A stretch of DNA of 64,000 nt from Microbacterium sp. AG238 (lineage in GTDB: Bacteria > Actinomycetota > Actinomycetes > Actinomycetales > Microbacteriaceae), in the NCBI RefSeq assembly GCF_003610405.1, contig NZ_RAQC01000001.1, positions 992,001 through 1,056,000 on the forward strand, read 5' to 3'. Below are positions 8,436 to 16,215 of this stretch, piece after piece. The notes beneath the pieces are model-generated. The model was not told the origin of the DNA. It searched no databases and saw only the letters and a list, made by a program, of their open reading frames with translations. A program made the position numbers and the translations under genes. How positions within the stretch are numbered: position 1 is the first letter of the stretch; every line of letters begins with the position of its first letter.

Positions 8436-9676
8436 CGCTCGCCCTCCGTCTGCTCGGGTGCCGGACTCGCCGCTGCCGCCGCCGCGCGGGCCCGGCGCTG
8501 CCGGCGCGTGGGCGGCGGATCTGCGGGAACGTCGACGGCATGACCGGAATCGGCGACCTCGCTCATCGCGTTGCCCGCGTGCACCTCGTTCCGGCGGGAC
8601 CGGAGGAACAGGGCGAGGACGATCGCGACGGCGGCGATCGCATCGATGACGATCCCCGTCGGGCCGAGCCACACGACGAGCAGGGCGGCCAGGGCCCCCA
8701 CGGCGCCGGAGGCGGGGAGGGTCAGCAGCCAGCCGATCGCGATGCGGCCGACCGTGCGCCAGCGGACCGTCGAGCCGCGGCGTCCGAGCCCCGAGCCGAT
8801 GACCGATCCCGATGCGACCTGCGTGGTCGACAGGGCGAAGCCGAGAGCGCTGGAGGCGAGGATCGTCGAGGCCGTCGACGCCTCGGCCGAGAAGCCCTGC
8901 GCGGGCTTGACGTCGGTGAGTCCCTTGCCCAGGGTGCGGATGATGCGCCATCCGCCCATGTAGGTGCCGAGCGCGATCGTGACGGCGCACGCCACGATCA
9001 CCCACAGCTGGGGCTCGGCGTGCTCGGCGCTCTGCCAGCCGGCGGCGATCAACGCGAGCGTGATGACGCCCATCGTCTTCTGGGCGTCGTTGGTGCCGTG
9101 CGCGAGCGCGACGAGCGACGAGGTGAAGATCTGACCCCAGCGGAAGCCGTCACGGCCGTCGGGCTTGCCATCGTGACGACGGGTCATGGCGTAGGCGACC
9201 TTCGTGACGGTGAAGGCGATGACACCGGCCGTCACGGGCGCGATCAGCGCCGGGAGGATGATCTTGCTCAGCACGACGCCGAAGTCGATCGCCATGGCGC
9301 CGACTCCCACGAGCGTCGCACCGATGAGGCCGCCGAACAGCGCGTGCGACGAGCTCGACGGGAGGCCGAGCAGCCACGTCAGCATGTTCCACGTGATGGC
9401 GCCGATCAACCCCGCGAAGATCAACGGCAGCAGCGCGGTCGCTGCGAGCTGTTCCTCGTGGATGATGCCGTGCGAGACCGTCTTGGCGACCTCGGTGGAC
9501 AGGAAGGCGCCGACGAGGTTCAGGCCCGCGGCCAACAGGACGGCGACTTTGGGTTTGAGGGCCCCCGTCGCGATCGGCGTCGCCATCGCGTTCGCGGTGT
9601 CGTGGAAGCCGTTGGTGAAGTCGAAGAAGAGTGCCAGTCCGATGACCAGCAGAAGAATGAGTACAGCGGTCTCCAC
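8432..9676 (-). CDS. pit: Inorganic phosphate transporter, PiT family
   Basis: This low-affinity proton- or cation-coupled phosphate permease has 414 residues. Both PiT signature repeats are visible: FDFTNGFHDTANAMA near the N-terminus and ALAHGTNDAQKTMG in the second half, with about ten membrane helices. The frame is open to 9826, but the GTG at 9676 starts directly at the first helix, METAVLILLL in form, so the upstream Ser/Ala/Arg-rich stretch is not protein. A PHO-box-like direct repeat at 9764-9785 lies 88 bp upstream. The C-terminal 35 residues are a charged cytoplasmic tail. Confidence 0.9.
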   Translation of the reverse strand: METAVLILLLVIGLALFFDFTNGFHDTANAMATPIATGALKPKVAVLLAAGLNLVGAFLSTEVAKTVSHGIIHEEQLAATALLPLIFAGLIGAITWNMLTWLLGLPSSSSHALFGGLIGATLVGVGAMAIDFGVVLSKIILPALIAPVTAGVIAFTVTKVAYAMTRRHDGKPDGRDGFRWGQIFTSSLVALAHGTNDAQKTMGVITLALIAAGWQSAEHAEPQLWVIVACAVTIALGTYMGGWRIIRTLGKGLTDVKPAQGFSAEASTASTILASSALGFALSTTQVASGSVIGSGLGRRGSTVRWRTVGRIAIGWLLTLPASGAVGALAALLVVWLGPTGIVIDAIAAVAIVLALFLRSRRNEVHAGNAMSEVADSGHAVDVPADPPPTRRQRRARAAAAAASPAPEQTEGER

Positions 9677-9763
9677 TGTGCGCTCTCTGTGCGTGCGGGC
9701 CCGCGAACACGGGTCCTCGAGTACGGATCGGGATGCCGCGGCAGCGGCGGGCGCGAACGAAGA

Positions 9764-9785
9764 GTTCACCGTCTGTTCAGGGTCC
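9764..9785. promoter_or_regulatory. Putative PHO box upstream of pit
   Basis: Two 11-nt direct units, GTTCACCGTCT and GTTCAGGGTCC, match the GTTCACC-type PhoP box known from Streptomyces. A weaker third unit (GGCAACC) follows at 9786. The first 19 bases differ at only three positions from the box at 58812-58830. Confidence 0.5.
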
Positions 9786-9863
9786 GGCAACCGGACCATC
9801 GAATCCTGCCACACCATCGCCCTCACCGTGAATCCGAGCGGCCGGATCAGGCGGGCGCAGCAC

Positions 9864-9869
9864 TAGCGT
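9864..9869 (+). promoter_or_regulatory. -10 element of the S9 oligopeptidase gene
   Basis: TAGCGT, six bases before GTG 9876; no ribosome site is present. Confidence 0.5.
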
Positions 9870-9875
9870 GGAACG

Positions 9876-12029
9876 GTGACCGATACCCCCGACATCCTCA
9901 CCCCCCGCCCGTCCGACGCTCCTGAGGCCCCTGTCGCGGCCGTCCGCGAGCACCGCCGCACCCACCACGGCGATGAGTTCGTCGACCGTTACGAATGGCT
10001 GCGCGCGAAGGACGACTCCGAGGTGATCGCCCACCTCGAGGCCGAGAACGCCTACACCGATGCCCGTACGGCGCACCTGGGCGGGCTCCGCGAGCGCATC
10101 TTCGAGGAGATCAAGGGGCGAACGCTCGAGACCGATCTGTCGGTTCCGAGTCGCCGGGGCCAGTGGTGGTACTACAGCCGCACCGTCGAGGGCAGCCAGT
10201 ACGGCATCCATTGCCGCGCTCCCCTGGCGTCGCCCGACGACTGGACACCCCCGCAGCTCGAGCCCGGCGTCGACGTGCCCGGCGAGCAGGTGCTGCTCGA
10301 CGGCAACGTCGAGGCGGAAGGCGCGGAGTTCTTCTCGCTCGGGAGCTTCGAGGTCTCGGCCGACGGGACGCTCCTGCTGTACGGCGTCGACACCGAGGGC
10401 GACGAGCGGTACACGCTGCGTCTGCGCGACATCGCCACCGGCGAGAACCTCGCCGACGAGATCAGCGGCACCTTCGCCGGGGCGTCGCTGTCTCCGGACG
10501 GACGCTTCGTCGTCTACTCCACCGTCGACGACGCATGGCGGCCGGATTCAGTCTGGCTGCACGAGATCGGCACCGACACGGCCACCGACGAGCGTCTCTT
10601 CCACGAGCCCGACGAGCGGTACTGGGTGGGAGCGGGCTTCACCCGCAGCGACCGGTATCTCGTGATCGAGGTCGGCTCCTCGATCACGAGCGAGGAGTTC
10701 CTGGTGCCGGCCGACGATCTCCGCGCGGAGCCGCGTTCGGTGTGGCCGCGCCGCGAGGGCGTCGAGTACTCGGTCTCCCACGCGATCGTGTCCGGCCAGG
10801 ACGTGCTCTACATCCTGCACAACGACGACGCACTCGACTTCGAGCTCGTCCGGGTCGCTGCGGACGATCCGACGGGCCCGCGTGAGGTCGTGCTGCCTCA
10901 TGAGCCCGGCCGTCGCCTGGAGGGCCTCTCGGAGTTCCGCGATTGGGCGCTGCTCGGCTACCGGCGCGACGGGCTGCAGCGCCTCGGCATCTTCGACTAC
11001 GGCTCGGGCTCGGTCACCGAGCTCGAGTTCGACGAGCCGCTGTACACCGTGGGGTCGGGCGGCAATCCCGAATGGGCTCCCCCCGTGCTCCGCCTCGGCT
11101 ACGGGTCGTTCGTCACGCCGGGCACCGTGTACGACTACGTCGTCGCGACCGGCGAGCTGCTGCTGCGTAAGCGCCAGCCGGTGCTCGGGGGCTACGACCC
11201 CGCCGACTACGAGCAGCGCCGGGTCTGGGCGGCTGCGGACGACGGCACCCGCGTTCCGGTCTCGATCGTGTGGAAGCGCTCGTTCGGCGACCCGGGCGCG
11301 GACGACCGGTCCCGCGCGCTGCACCTGTACGGCTACGGCTCGTACGAGCACTCGATCGACCCCGCGATGTCGGTGGCGCGCCTGTCGCTCCTCGACCGGG
11401 GCGTCGTGTTCGCCGTCGCCCATGTGCGAGGCGGCGGAGAGATGGGCCGGCAGTGGTACGAGGACGGGAAGCTGCTGCACAAGCGCAACACTTTCACCGA
11501 CTTCGTCGCCGTCGCGCGCCACCTCGTCGAGAGCGGCTACACCTCTCCCGAGCGCATGACCGCCGAGGGCGGATCGGCCGGCGGGCTCCTCATGGGCGCC
11601 GTCACGAACCTCGCCCCCGAGCTGTTCGCGGGAGTCCTCGCCGCGGTGCCGTTCGTCGACGCGCTCACGACGATCCTCGACCCCTCGCTGCCGCTGACGG
11701 TCATCGAGTGGGATGAATGGGGCGACCCCCTCCACGACCCCGAGGTCTACGCGTACATGAAGTCGTACTCGCCGTACGAGAACGTCCGCGAGGGCGTGGC
11801 CTACCCCCGGATCCTCGCGGTCACTTCGCTCAACGACACGCGTGTCATGTACGTCGAACCCGCGAAATGGGTCGCGCGTCTGCGCGAAGTCGGGGTGGAC
11901 GCGCTGCTGAAGTGCGAGATGGTCGCCGGCCACGGCGGCGTGAGCGGGCGGTACAACTCCTGGCACGAGCGCGCGTTCGAGCTCGCCTGGCTACTCGACG
12001 TCGTCGGCCTCGCGGACGACCCTGCCTGA
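9876..12029 (+). CDS. S9 family oligopeptidase B-like serine peptidase
   Basis: This 717-residue cytoplasmic peptidase cleaves oligopeptides, in the oligopeptidase B subfamily after basic residues. The N-terminal two thirds form a beta-propeller gate (repeats such as LSPDGRFVVYSTVDDAWRPD); the C-terminal alpha/beta hydrolase carries the nucleophile in EGGSAGGLLMG, the Asp in LNDTRVMY and the His in AGHGGVSGRY. RGGGEMGRQWYEDGK before the nucleophile is typical of PtrB. It starts at GTG 9876. It is divergent from pit and convergent with recR. Confidence 0.9.
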   Translation: MTDTPDILTPRPSDAPEAPVAAVREHRRTHHGDEFVDRYEWLRAKDDSEVIAHLEAENAYTDARTAHLGGLRERIFEEIKGRTLETDLSVPSRRGQWWYYSRTVEGSQYGIHCRAPLASPDDWTPPQLEPGVDVPGEQVLLDGNVEAEGAEFFSLGSFEVSADGTLLLYGVDTEGDERYTLRLRDIATGENLADEISGTFAGASLSPDGRFVVYSTVDDAWRPDSVWLHEIGTDTATDERLFHEPDERYWVGAGFTRSDRYLVIEVGSSITSEEFLVPADDLRAEPRSVWPRREGVEYSVSHAIVSGQDVLYILHNDDALDFELVRVAADDPTGPREVVLPHEPGRRLEGLSEFRDWALLGYRRDGLQRLGIFDYGSGSVTELEFDEPLYTVGSGGNPEWAPPVLRLGYGSFVTPGTVYDYVVATGELLLRKRQPVLGGYDPADYEQRRVWAAADDGTRVPVSIVWKRSFGDPGADDRSRALHLYGYGSYEHSIDPAMSVARLSLLDRGVVFAVAHVRGGGEMGRQWYEDGKLLHKRNTFTDFVAVARHLVESGYTSPERMTAEGGSAGGLLMGAVTNLAPELFAGVLAAVPFVDALTTILDPSLPLTVIEWDEWGDPLHDPEVYAYMKSYSPYENVREGVAYPRILAVTSLNDTRVMYVEPAKWVARLREVGVDALLKCEMVAGHGGVSGRYNSWHERAFELAWLLDVVGLADDPA

Positions 12030-12039
12030 GGCTGTCCGA

Positions 12040-12065
12040 GGGCGCCGTCAGAGCTGGCGGCGCCC
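12040..12065. terminator. Terminator between convergent oligopeptidase and recR
   Basis: GGGCGCCG (12040-12047) pairs with CGGCGCCC (12058-12065) across ten bases. It overlaps the recR stop codon and can serve both strands; no long T run follows. Confidence 0.5.
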
Positions 12066-12641
12066 TTCGAACGCGCGGCCGAGTGTGACCTCGTCGGCGT
12101 ACTCGAGGTCTCCGCCGACGGGGAGACCGGATGCCAGCCGCGTCACCCGGATCTCGAGGGTCGTCAGAAGGCGACTGAGATAGGTCGCGGTCGCCTCGCC
12201 CTCGAGGTTCGGGTTCGTGGCCAGGATGACCTCCTGTACGGTGCCATCGGCAAGACGCTGCATCAGCTGAGCGATACGGAGGTCGTCGGGGCCGATGCCG
12301 CCGATCGGACTGATCGCGCCGCCGAGCACGTGGTACAGACCCCGGAACTCGCGCGTGCGCTCGATGGCGGCGACGTCCTTGGCGTCTTCGACGACGCAGA
12401 TGAAGGTGCCGTCACGCCGCGGGTCGCGGCAGATCGCGCAGCGGTCGTGCTCGGAGACGTTGCCGCAGACCTCGCAGAAGCGCACGCGCTCGCGCAGCTC
12501 GCCGAGCAGGTGCGAGAGCTTGGAGACGTCGAAGGTCGGGGTCTGCAGGATGTGGAACGCGATGCGCTGCGCCGACTTCGGCCCGATGCCGGGCAGGCGG
12601 CCGAACTCGTCGATCAGGTCCTGGACGATGCCGTCGTACAT
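12048..12641 (-). CDS. recR: Recombination mediator protein RecR
   Basis: RecR works with RecO (and RecF) to load RecA at gaps in single-stranded DNA. The 197-residue protein shows the helix-hairpin-helix [17 protein letters not shown] at the N-terminus, a four-cysteine zinc finger (CEVCG ... CAICRD, about residues 56-72) and a Toprim domain with [10 protein letters not shown] and [15 protein letters not shown]. Only three bases separate it from dnaX upstream, so they are one operon. The small DNA-binding gene ybaB that often sits between the two is missing here. Confidence 0.96.
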   Translation of the reverse strand: MYDGIVQDLIDEFGRLPGIGPKSAQRIAFHILQTPTFDVSKLSHLLGELRERVRFCEVCGNVSEHDRCAICRDPRRDGTFICVVEDAKDVAAIERTREFRGLYHVLGGAISPIGGIGPDDLRIAQLMQRLADGTVQEVILATNPNLEGEATATYLSRLLTTLEIRVTRLASGLPVGGDLEYADEVTLGRAFEGRRQL

Positions 12642-12644
12642 GGC

Positions 12645-14960
12645 TTAGCCGAATCTCGTGGGTGAGCTGAAGGGTTCTTCTCGGACGAAGGTGGCCCCGA
12701 GGATCTGGCGGACCACTGCCTCGCCGTAGCGCTCGATCCCGCCCCGAGCGGGTGCTGCGTTCGCGCGGCCGTTCGTCGGCGCGGGTGCCGCCGCAGCGGC
12801 GGTGCGATCGGGACCGGAGCCGACGCGGTCGGCGGCGGGCGCAACCGCAGGCCGTTCGACGGCGACCGGCCCGCGCGGCGGCAGAGGCGCGTCGTCGTCG
12901 ATGGGGGGCGGCGGGTAGTCGCGGTCTTCCTCGTCGATGGGCGGCAGCGGCTCGGGGTACGGGTCGACATCGCCGTCGTGCGGGATCGTGAGCGTGCGGA
13001 CCGGGGCGGCAACGGCCTCCTCGGGCTCGTCGTCCACCGCGAACTGCGGCGCCGGGTCGCCCTGCGGGATCGGCGCCACCGCCCATTCCGTCACGGGGGC
13101 GGCGTAGGAGGAGGAACCGGGCGCAGCCCCGGGAGCGGTCGGACGAGCGCCCGCCGGGGCCGAGGGGGCGCCGGCGGCGCGCTGCCCGCCCGAGGACGGC
13201 GACGATGCGGCCTCTCCCGGCTGACGCTGATCCCCGGAGGGCTGCCGTCGGGGCTCGCCACCGGGCTGCCCGCCGGGCGGCGGCGTGGGCCCGCCGGGCG
13301 CCGGTCCGCCGCCGGGATCCGAGTCGTGGCGGGCGACGTACTTGACCCGAACGCCGAGCACACCCAGGATCGCGCTGCGCAGGTCTTCGCTCGGGCCCTT
13401 TCCGGCGTTGAGCTTCTTGAACTGCAGCACGTCGGAGTGGCTCTGGAACGACAGTGTGAGCACGCCGGTCTCGGAGAACGCCACGGGCGATGCCACGGAG
13501 GCGATCATCCACGAGGTGCGGCTGATGGACTCGAGGCGCTGCAGCACCTCGGGCCAGGAGTCGCGCATCTGCGCGAGCGTGACGGTAGACGGGTCGCGTG
13601 GTTCTGCCGGGGCTGCGGCCGCGCCGCCGCCCGCGGATGTCGGGCCGGAGCTCGCGGGGGCAACCGACGGCGTCGCAGCGGTCGGTGCGGGAGCGGGGCG
13701 GTCAGTCTGGGCGGGTGCGGCCACCGGAGCCGGGGCGGGGGCCACGGCGGGGGCCGAGGTCACGATGCGTGCCGGGGCTGCGGGAGCGGACGCGGGCGAT
13801 GACACGTGCGATGCGGGAGCGGCGGCGACCGGGGCCTGGTCGGCTGCCGGGACGCTGTGCTGGGCCGCGGCGAGCACGCGCGCCACCAGCAGTTCGAGCT
13901 GCAGCCGCGGCGATGTGGCGCCCGACATCTCGTCGAGGGCGGTCACGACGAGATCGGCTGTTCGCGAGAGGCGGTCGGTGCCGAAGAGCGACGCCTGCCG
14001 CGCCATCCGTTCGAGCTCTTCTGCCGACACTCCGCGCAGCACGGCCGACGCACCCTGCCCGGTCGCCGACACGATGATGAGATCCCGCAGGCGCTCGAGC
14101 AGGTCGTCGACGAACCGGCGCGGATCTTGACCCGTCTGGATGACGCGGTCGACCGCGGCGAAGGCTGCGGCAGCGTCGACGGCGCCGAACGCCCCGACGA
14201 CCTCGTCGAGCAGCTCCGCGTGGGTGTAGCCGAGCAGTGCGACGGCGCGTTGGTAGGCGACCGCACCGTCGTCGGAGCCGGCGATCAGCTGGTCGAGCAG
14301 CGAGAGCGTGTCACGCGGCGACCCTCCCCCGGCCCGCACGACGAGCGGCAGCACGCCGGCCTCGACCTGCACGCCCTCCTGAGCGCAGAGCTGCTCGACG
14401 TACTCGAGCATCGCGGCGGGTGCGACCAGGCGGAACGGGTAGTGATGCGTACGCGAGCGGATCGTGCCGATGACCTTCTCGGGCTCGGTCGTCGCGAAGA
14501 TGAACTTCACGTGCGCGGGAGGTTCTTCGACGAGCTTCAGCAGGGCGTTGAAGCCTTGTGCCGTGACCATGTGGGCCTCGTCGAGGATGAAGATCTTGAA
14601 GCGGTCGCGAGCCGGGGCGAAGACCGCGCGCTCGCGGAGGTCGCGGGCGTCGTCGACACCATTGTGCGAGGCGGCGTCGATCTCGACGACGTCGAGCGAG
14701 CCACCTCCGCCGCGGCTGAGCTCGACGCAGCTGTCGCACGTGCCGCACGGGGTGTCGGTGGGTCCTTGCGCGCAGTTGAGGCAGCGGGCGAGGATGCGGG
14801 CCGAGGTGGTCTTGCCGCAGCCGCGGGGACCCGAGAAGAGATACGCGTGACCGACGCGGTCGGAGCGGAGCGCCGTCATCAGGGGTTCGGTCACCTGCGA
14901 CTGGCCGATCATCTCGCCGAACGCTTCGGGACGGTAGCGGCGGTAGAGGGCGGTGGTCAC
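12645..14960 (-). CDS. dnaX: DNA polymerase III subunit gamma/tau
   Basis: This is the clamp-loader ATPase subunit, 771 residues. The N-terminal AAA+ domain has Walker A GPRGCGKTTSARIL, a four-cysteine zinc module (CLNC ... CGTCDSC), Walker B ILDEAHMVT and sensor 1 FIFATTEPEKV. After about residue 370 the chain becomes a long Ala/Pro/Gly-rich linker, interrupted near 460-540 by a folded tau-type segment (TVTLAQMRDSWPEVLQRLE). The start is GTG at 14960 with TAGTCT six bases upstream, consistent with a leaderless message. No slippery A-run for a frameshift to gamma was seen. Confidence 0.96.
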   Translation of the reverse strand: MTTALYRRYRPEAFGEMIGQSQVTEPLMTALRSDRVGHAYLFSGPRGCGKTTSARILARCLNCAQGPTDTPCGTCDSCVELSRGGGGSLDVVEIDAASHNGVDDARDLRERAVFAPARDRFKIFILDEAHMVTAQGFNALLKLVEEPPAHVKFIFATTEPEKVIGTIRSRTHHYPFRLVAPAAMLEYVEQLCAQEGVQVEAGVLPLVVRAGGGSPRDTLSLLDQLIAGSDDGAVAYQRAVALLGYTHAELLDEVVGAFGAVDAAAAFAAVDRVIQTGQDPRRFVDDLLERLRDLIIVSATGQGASAVLRGVSAEELERMARQASLFGTDRLSRTADLVVTALDEMSGATSPRLQLELLVARVLAAAQHSVPAADQAPVAAAPASHVSSPASAPAAPARIVTSAPAVAPAPAPVAAPAQTDRPAPAPTAATPSVAPASSGPTSAGGGAAAAPAEPRDPSTVTLAQMRDSWPEVLQRLESISRTSWMIASVASPVAFSETGVLTLSFQSHSDVLQFKKLNAGKGPSEDLRSAILGVLGVRVKYVARHDSDPGGGPAPGGPTPPPGGQPGGEPRRQPSGDQRQPGEAASSPSSGGQRAAGAPSAPAGARPTAPGAAPGSSSYAAPVTEWAVAPIPQGDPAPQFAVDDEPEEAVAAPVRTLTIPHDGDVDPYPEPLPPIDEEDRDYPPPPIDDDAPLPPRGPVAVERPAVAPAADRVGSGPDRTAAAAAPAPTNGRANAAPARGGIERYGEAVVRQILGATFVREEPFSSPTRFG

Positions 14961-14966
14961 CCAGAC

Positions 14967-14972
14967 AGACTA
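14967..14972 (-). promoter_or_regulatory. -10 element of dnaX
   Basis: TAGTCT, six bases before GTG 14960. Confidence 0.5.
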
Positions 14973-15049
14973 CGGCGTACCGCTGACACCGGCCCTGTCG
15001 GCACCCACACGGCGGGAACAGCGCGTGCCCGTGTGCGGTTGCACGGGGC

Positions 15050-16183
15050 ATGGAAGCCGCACACGTCGACGTCGTCGTCATCGGCGCCGGGCAGGCGGGG
15101 CTGTCGGCGGCATACAATCTGCGGCGGCGCGGGTTCGTCCCGGCCGCGCCCGGCGACATCCTCTCCCAGGCATCCGGCCGGTCGTTCGTCGTCCTCGACG
15201 CCGAGTCCGCTCCGGGCGGGGCCTGGCAGCATCGCTGGGAGTCGCTGCGGATGGAGACCGTCAACGGCATCCACGAGCTTCCCGGCTTCGCCGTGCCGCC
15301 GGCCGATCCGCGCGCTCCGGCACGTGCCGTTCTGCCCGCCTACTTCGACGAGTACGAGCGCCGCTTCGACCTCCGGGTCCGCCGTCCCGTCGAGGTCCAC
15401 CGCGTCGAACGCGAAGACGCCGACCCGCGCGGACGCCTGCGGGTGGTCACCGACACCGGTGTCTGGTCGACGCGATGGGTGATCAACGCGACGGGCACGT
15501 GGCGACGTCCGTTCTGGCCGCACTACCCTGGCGCCGAGACGTTCACCGGGCGGCAGTTGCACGTGCACGACTACGTCTCGGCCGGCGACTTCGCCGGGCA
15601 GCGCGTCATCATCGTCGGGGCCGGCATCTCGGCCATTCAGCTGCTCGATGAGATCTCGCGCGTCGCCGACACTCTCTGGGTGACACGCGACGAACTTCGC
15701 TGGGATGCCGGCGGCTTCGACACCGCCGCGCGCATCGCAGCGATCGCCGGAGTCGAGGAGCGCGTGCGGCGTGGCCTCCCGCCCGGCAGCGTCATCTCGG
15801 TCACCGGACTGCACTGGAACCGCTGGGCGGAGTCGGCGCAGCAGCGGGGCGTGCTCGTGCGGCATCCGATGTTCGAGCGGATCGAGCCGGGCGGTGTGCG
15901 CATGCCCGACGGCCGGTTCGAACGTGCCGACGCGATCCTGTGGGCGACGGGCTTCCGAGCCGACATCCCGCACCTGGCACCCCTGGCTCTGCGCACCGCC
16001 GCGGGCGGCATCCGGGTCGCCAACGGGCGCGCGATCGACGAGCCGCGGCTCTTCCTCATCGGTTACGGCCCGTCGCAGTCGACGGTGGGAGCCAATCGCG
16101 CCGGTCGTGACGCCGTGCGGGCGATCATGACCGACGCGACGTTCTCGGCCGCCGGACCGCGCGAGGCCGTCGCGCGGGCCTGA
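15050..16183 (+). CDS. FAD-dependent monooxygenase-like oxidoreductase (FMO/CzcO type)
   Basis: This 377-residue flavoprotein has an N-terminal FAD-binding Rossmann motif VIGAGQAGLSAAY and a second NADPH motif VGAGISAIQL near residue 190. Between them sits FTGRQLHVHDY, a variant of the FxGxxxHxxxW/Y fingerprint of flavin-containing and Baeyer-Villiger monooxygenases. ATGFRAD near the C-terminus is also typical. Its substrate is unknown. It is divergent from dnaX, 89 bp away, and convergent with the GH65 gene. The ATG at 15050 begins right at the Rossmann strand, with no clear ribosome site. Confidence 0.85.
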   Translation: MEAAHVDVVVIGAGQAGLSAAYNLRRRGFVPAAPGDILSQASGRSFVVLDAESAPGGAWQHRWESLRMETVNGIHELPGFAVPPADPRAPARAVLPAYFDEYERRFDLRVRRPVEVHRVEREDADPRGRLRVVTDTGVWSTRWVINATGTWRRPFWPHYPGAETFTGRQLHVHDYVSAGDFAGQRVIIVGAGISAIQLLDEISRVADTLWVTRDELRWDAGGFDTAARIAAIAGVEERVRRGLPPGSVISVTGLHWNRWAESAQQRGVLVRHPMFERIEPGGVRMPDGRFERADAILWATGFRADIPHLAPLALRTAAGGIRVANGRAIDEPRLFLIGYGPSQSTVGANRAGRDAVRAIMTDATFSAAGPREAVARA

Positions 16184-16215
16184 CGCGCCCGAAGCGAGGA
16201 GCGCCCGGGCGGGTG

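Noticed and set aside
12645..14960. Programmed frameshift producing a separate gamma subunit
   Set aside because: No A-rich slippery run was found in the linker region.
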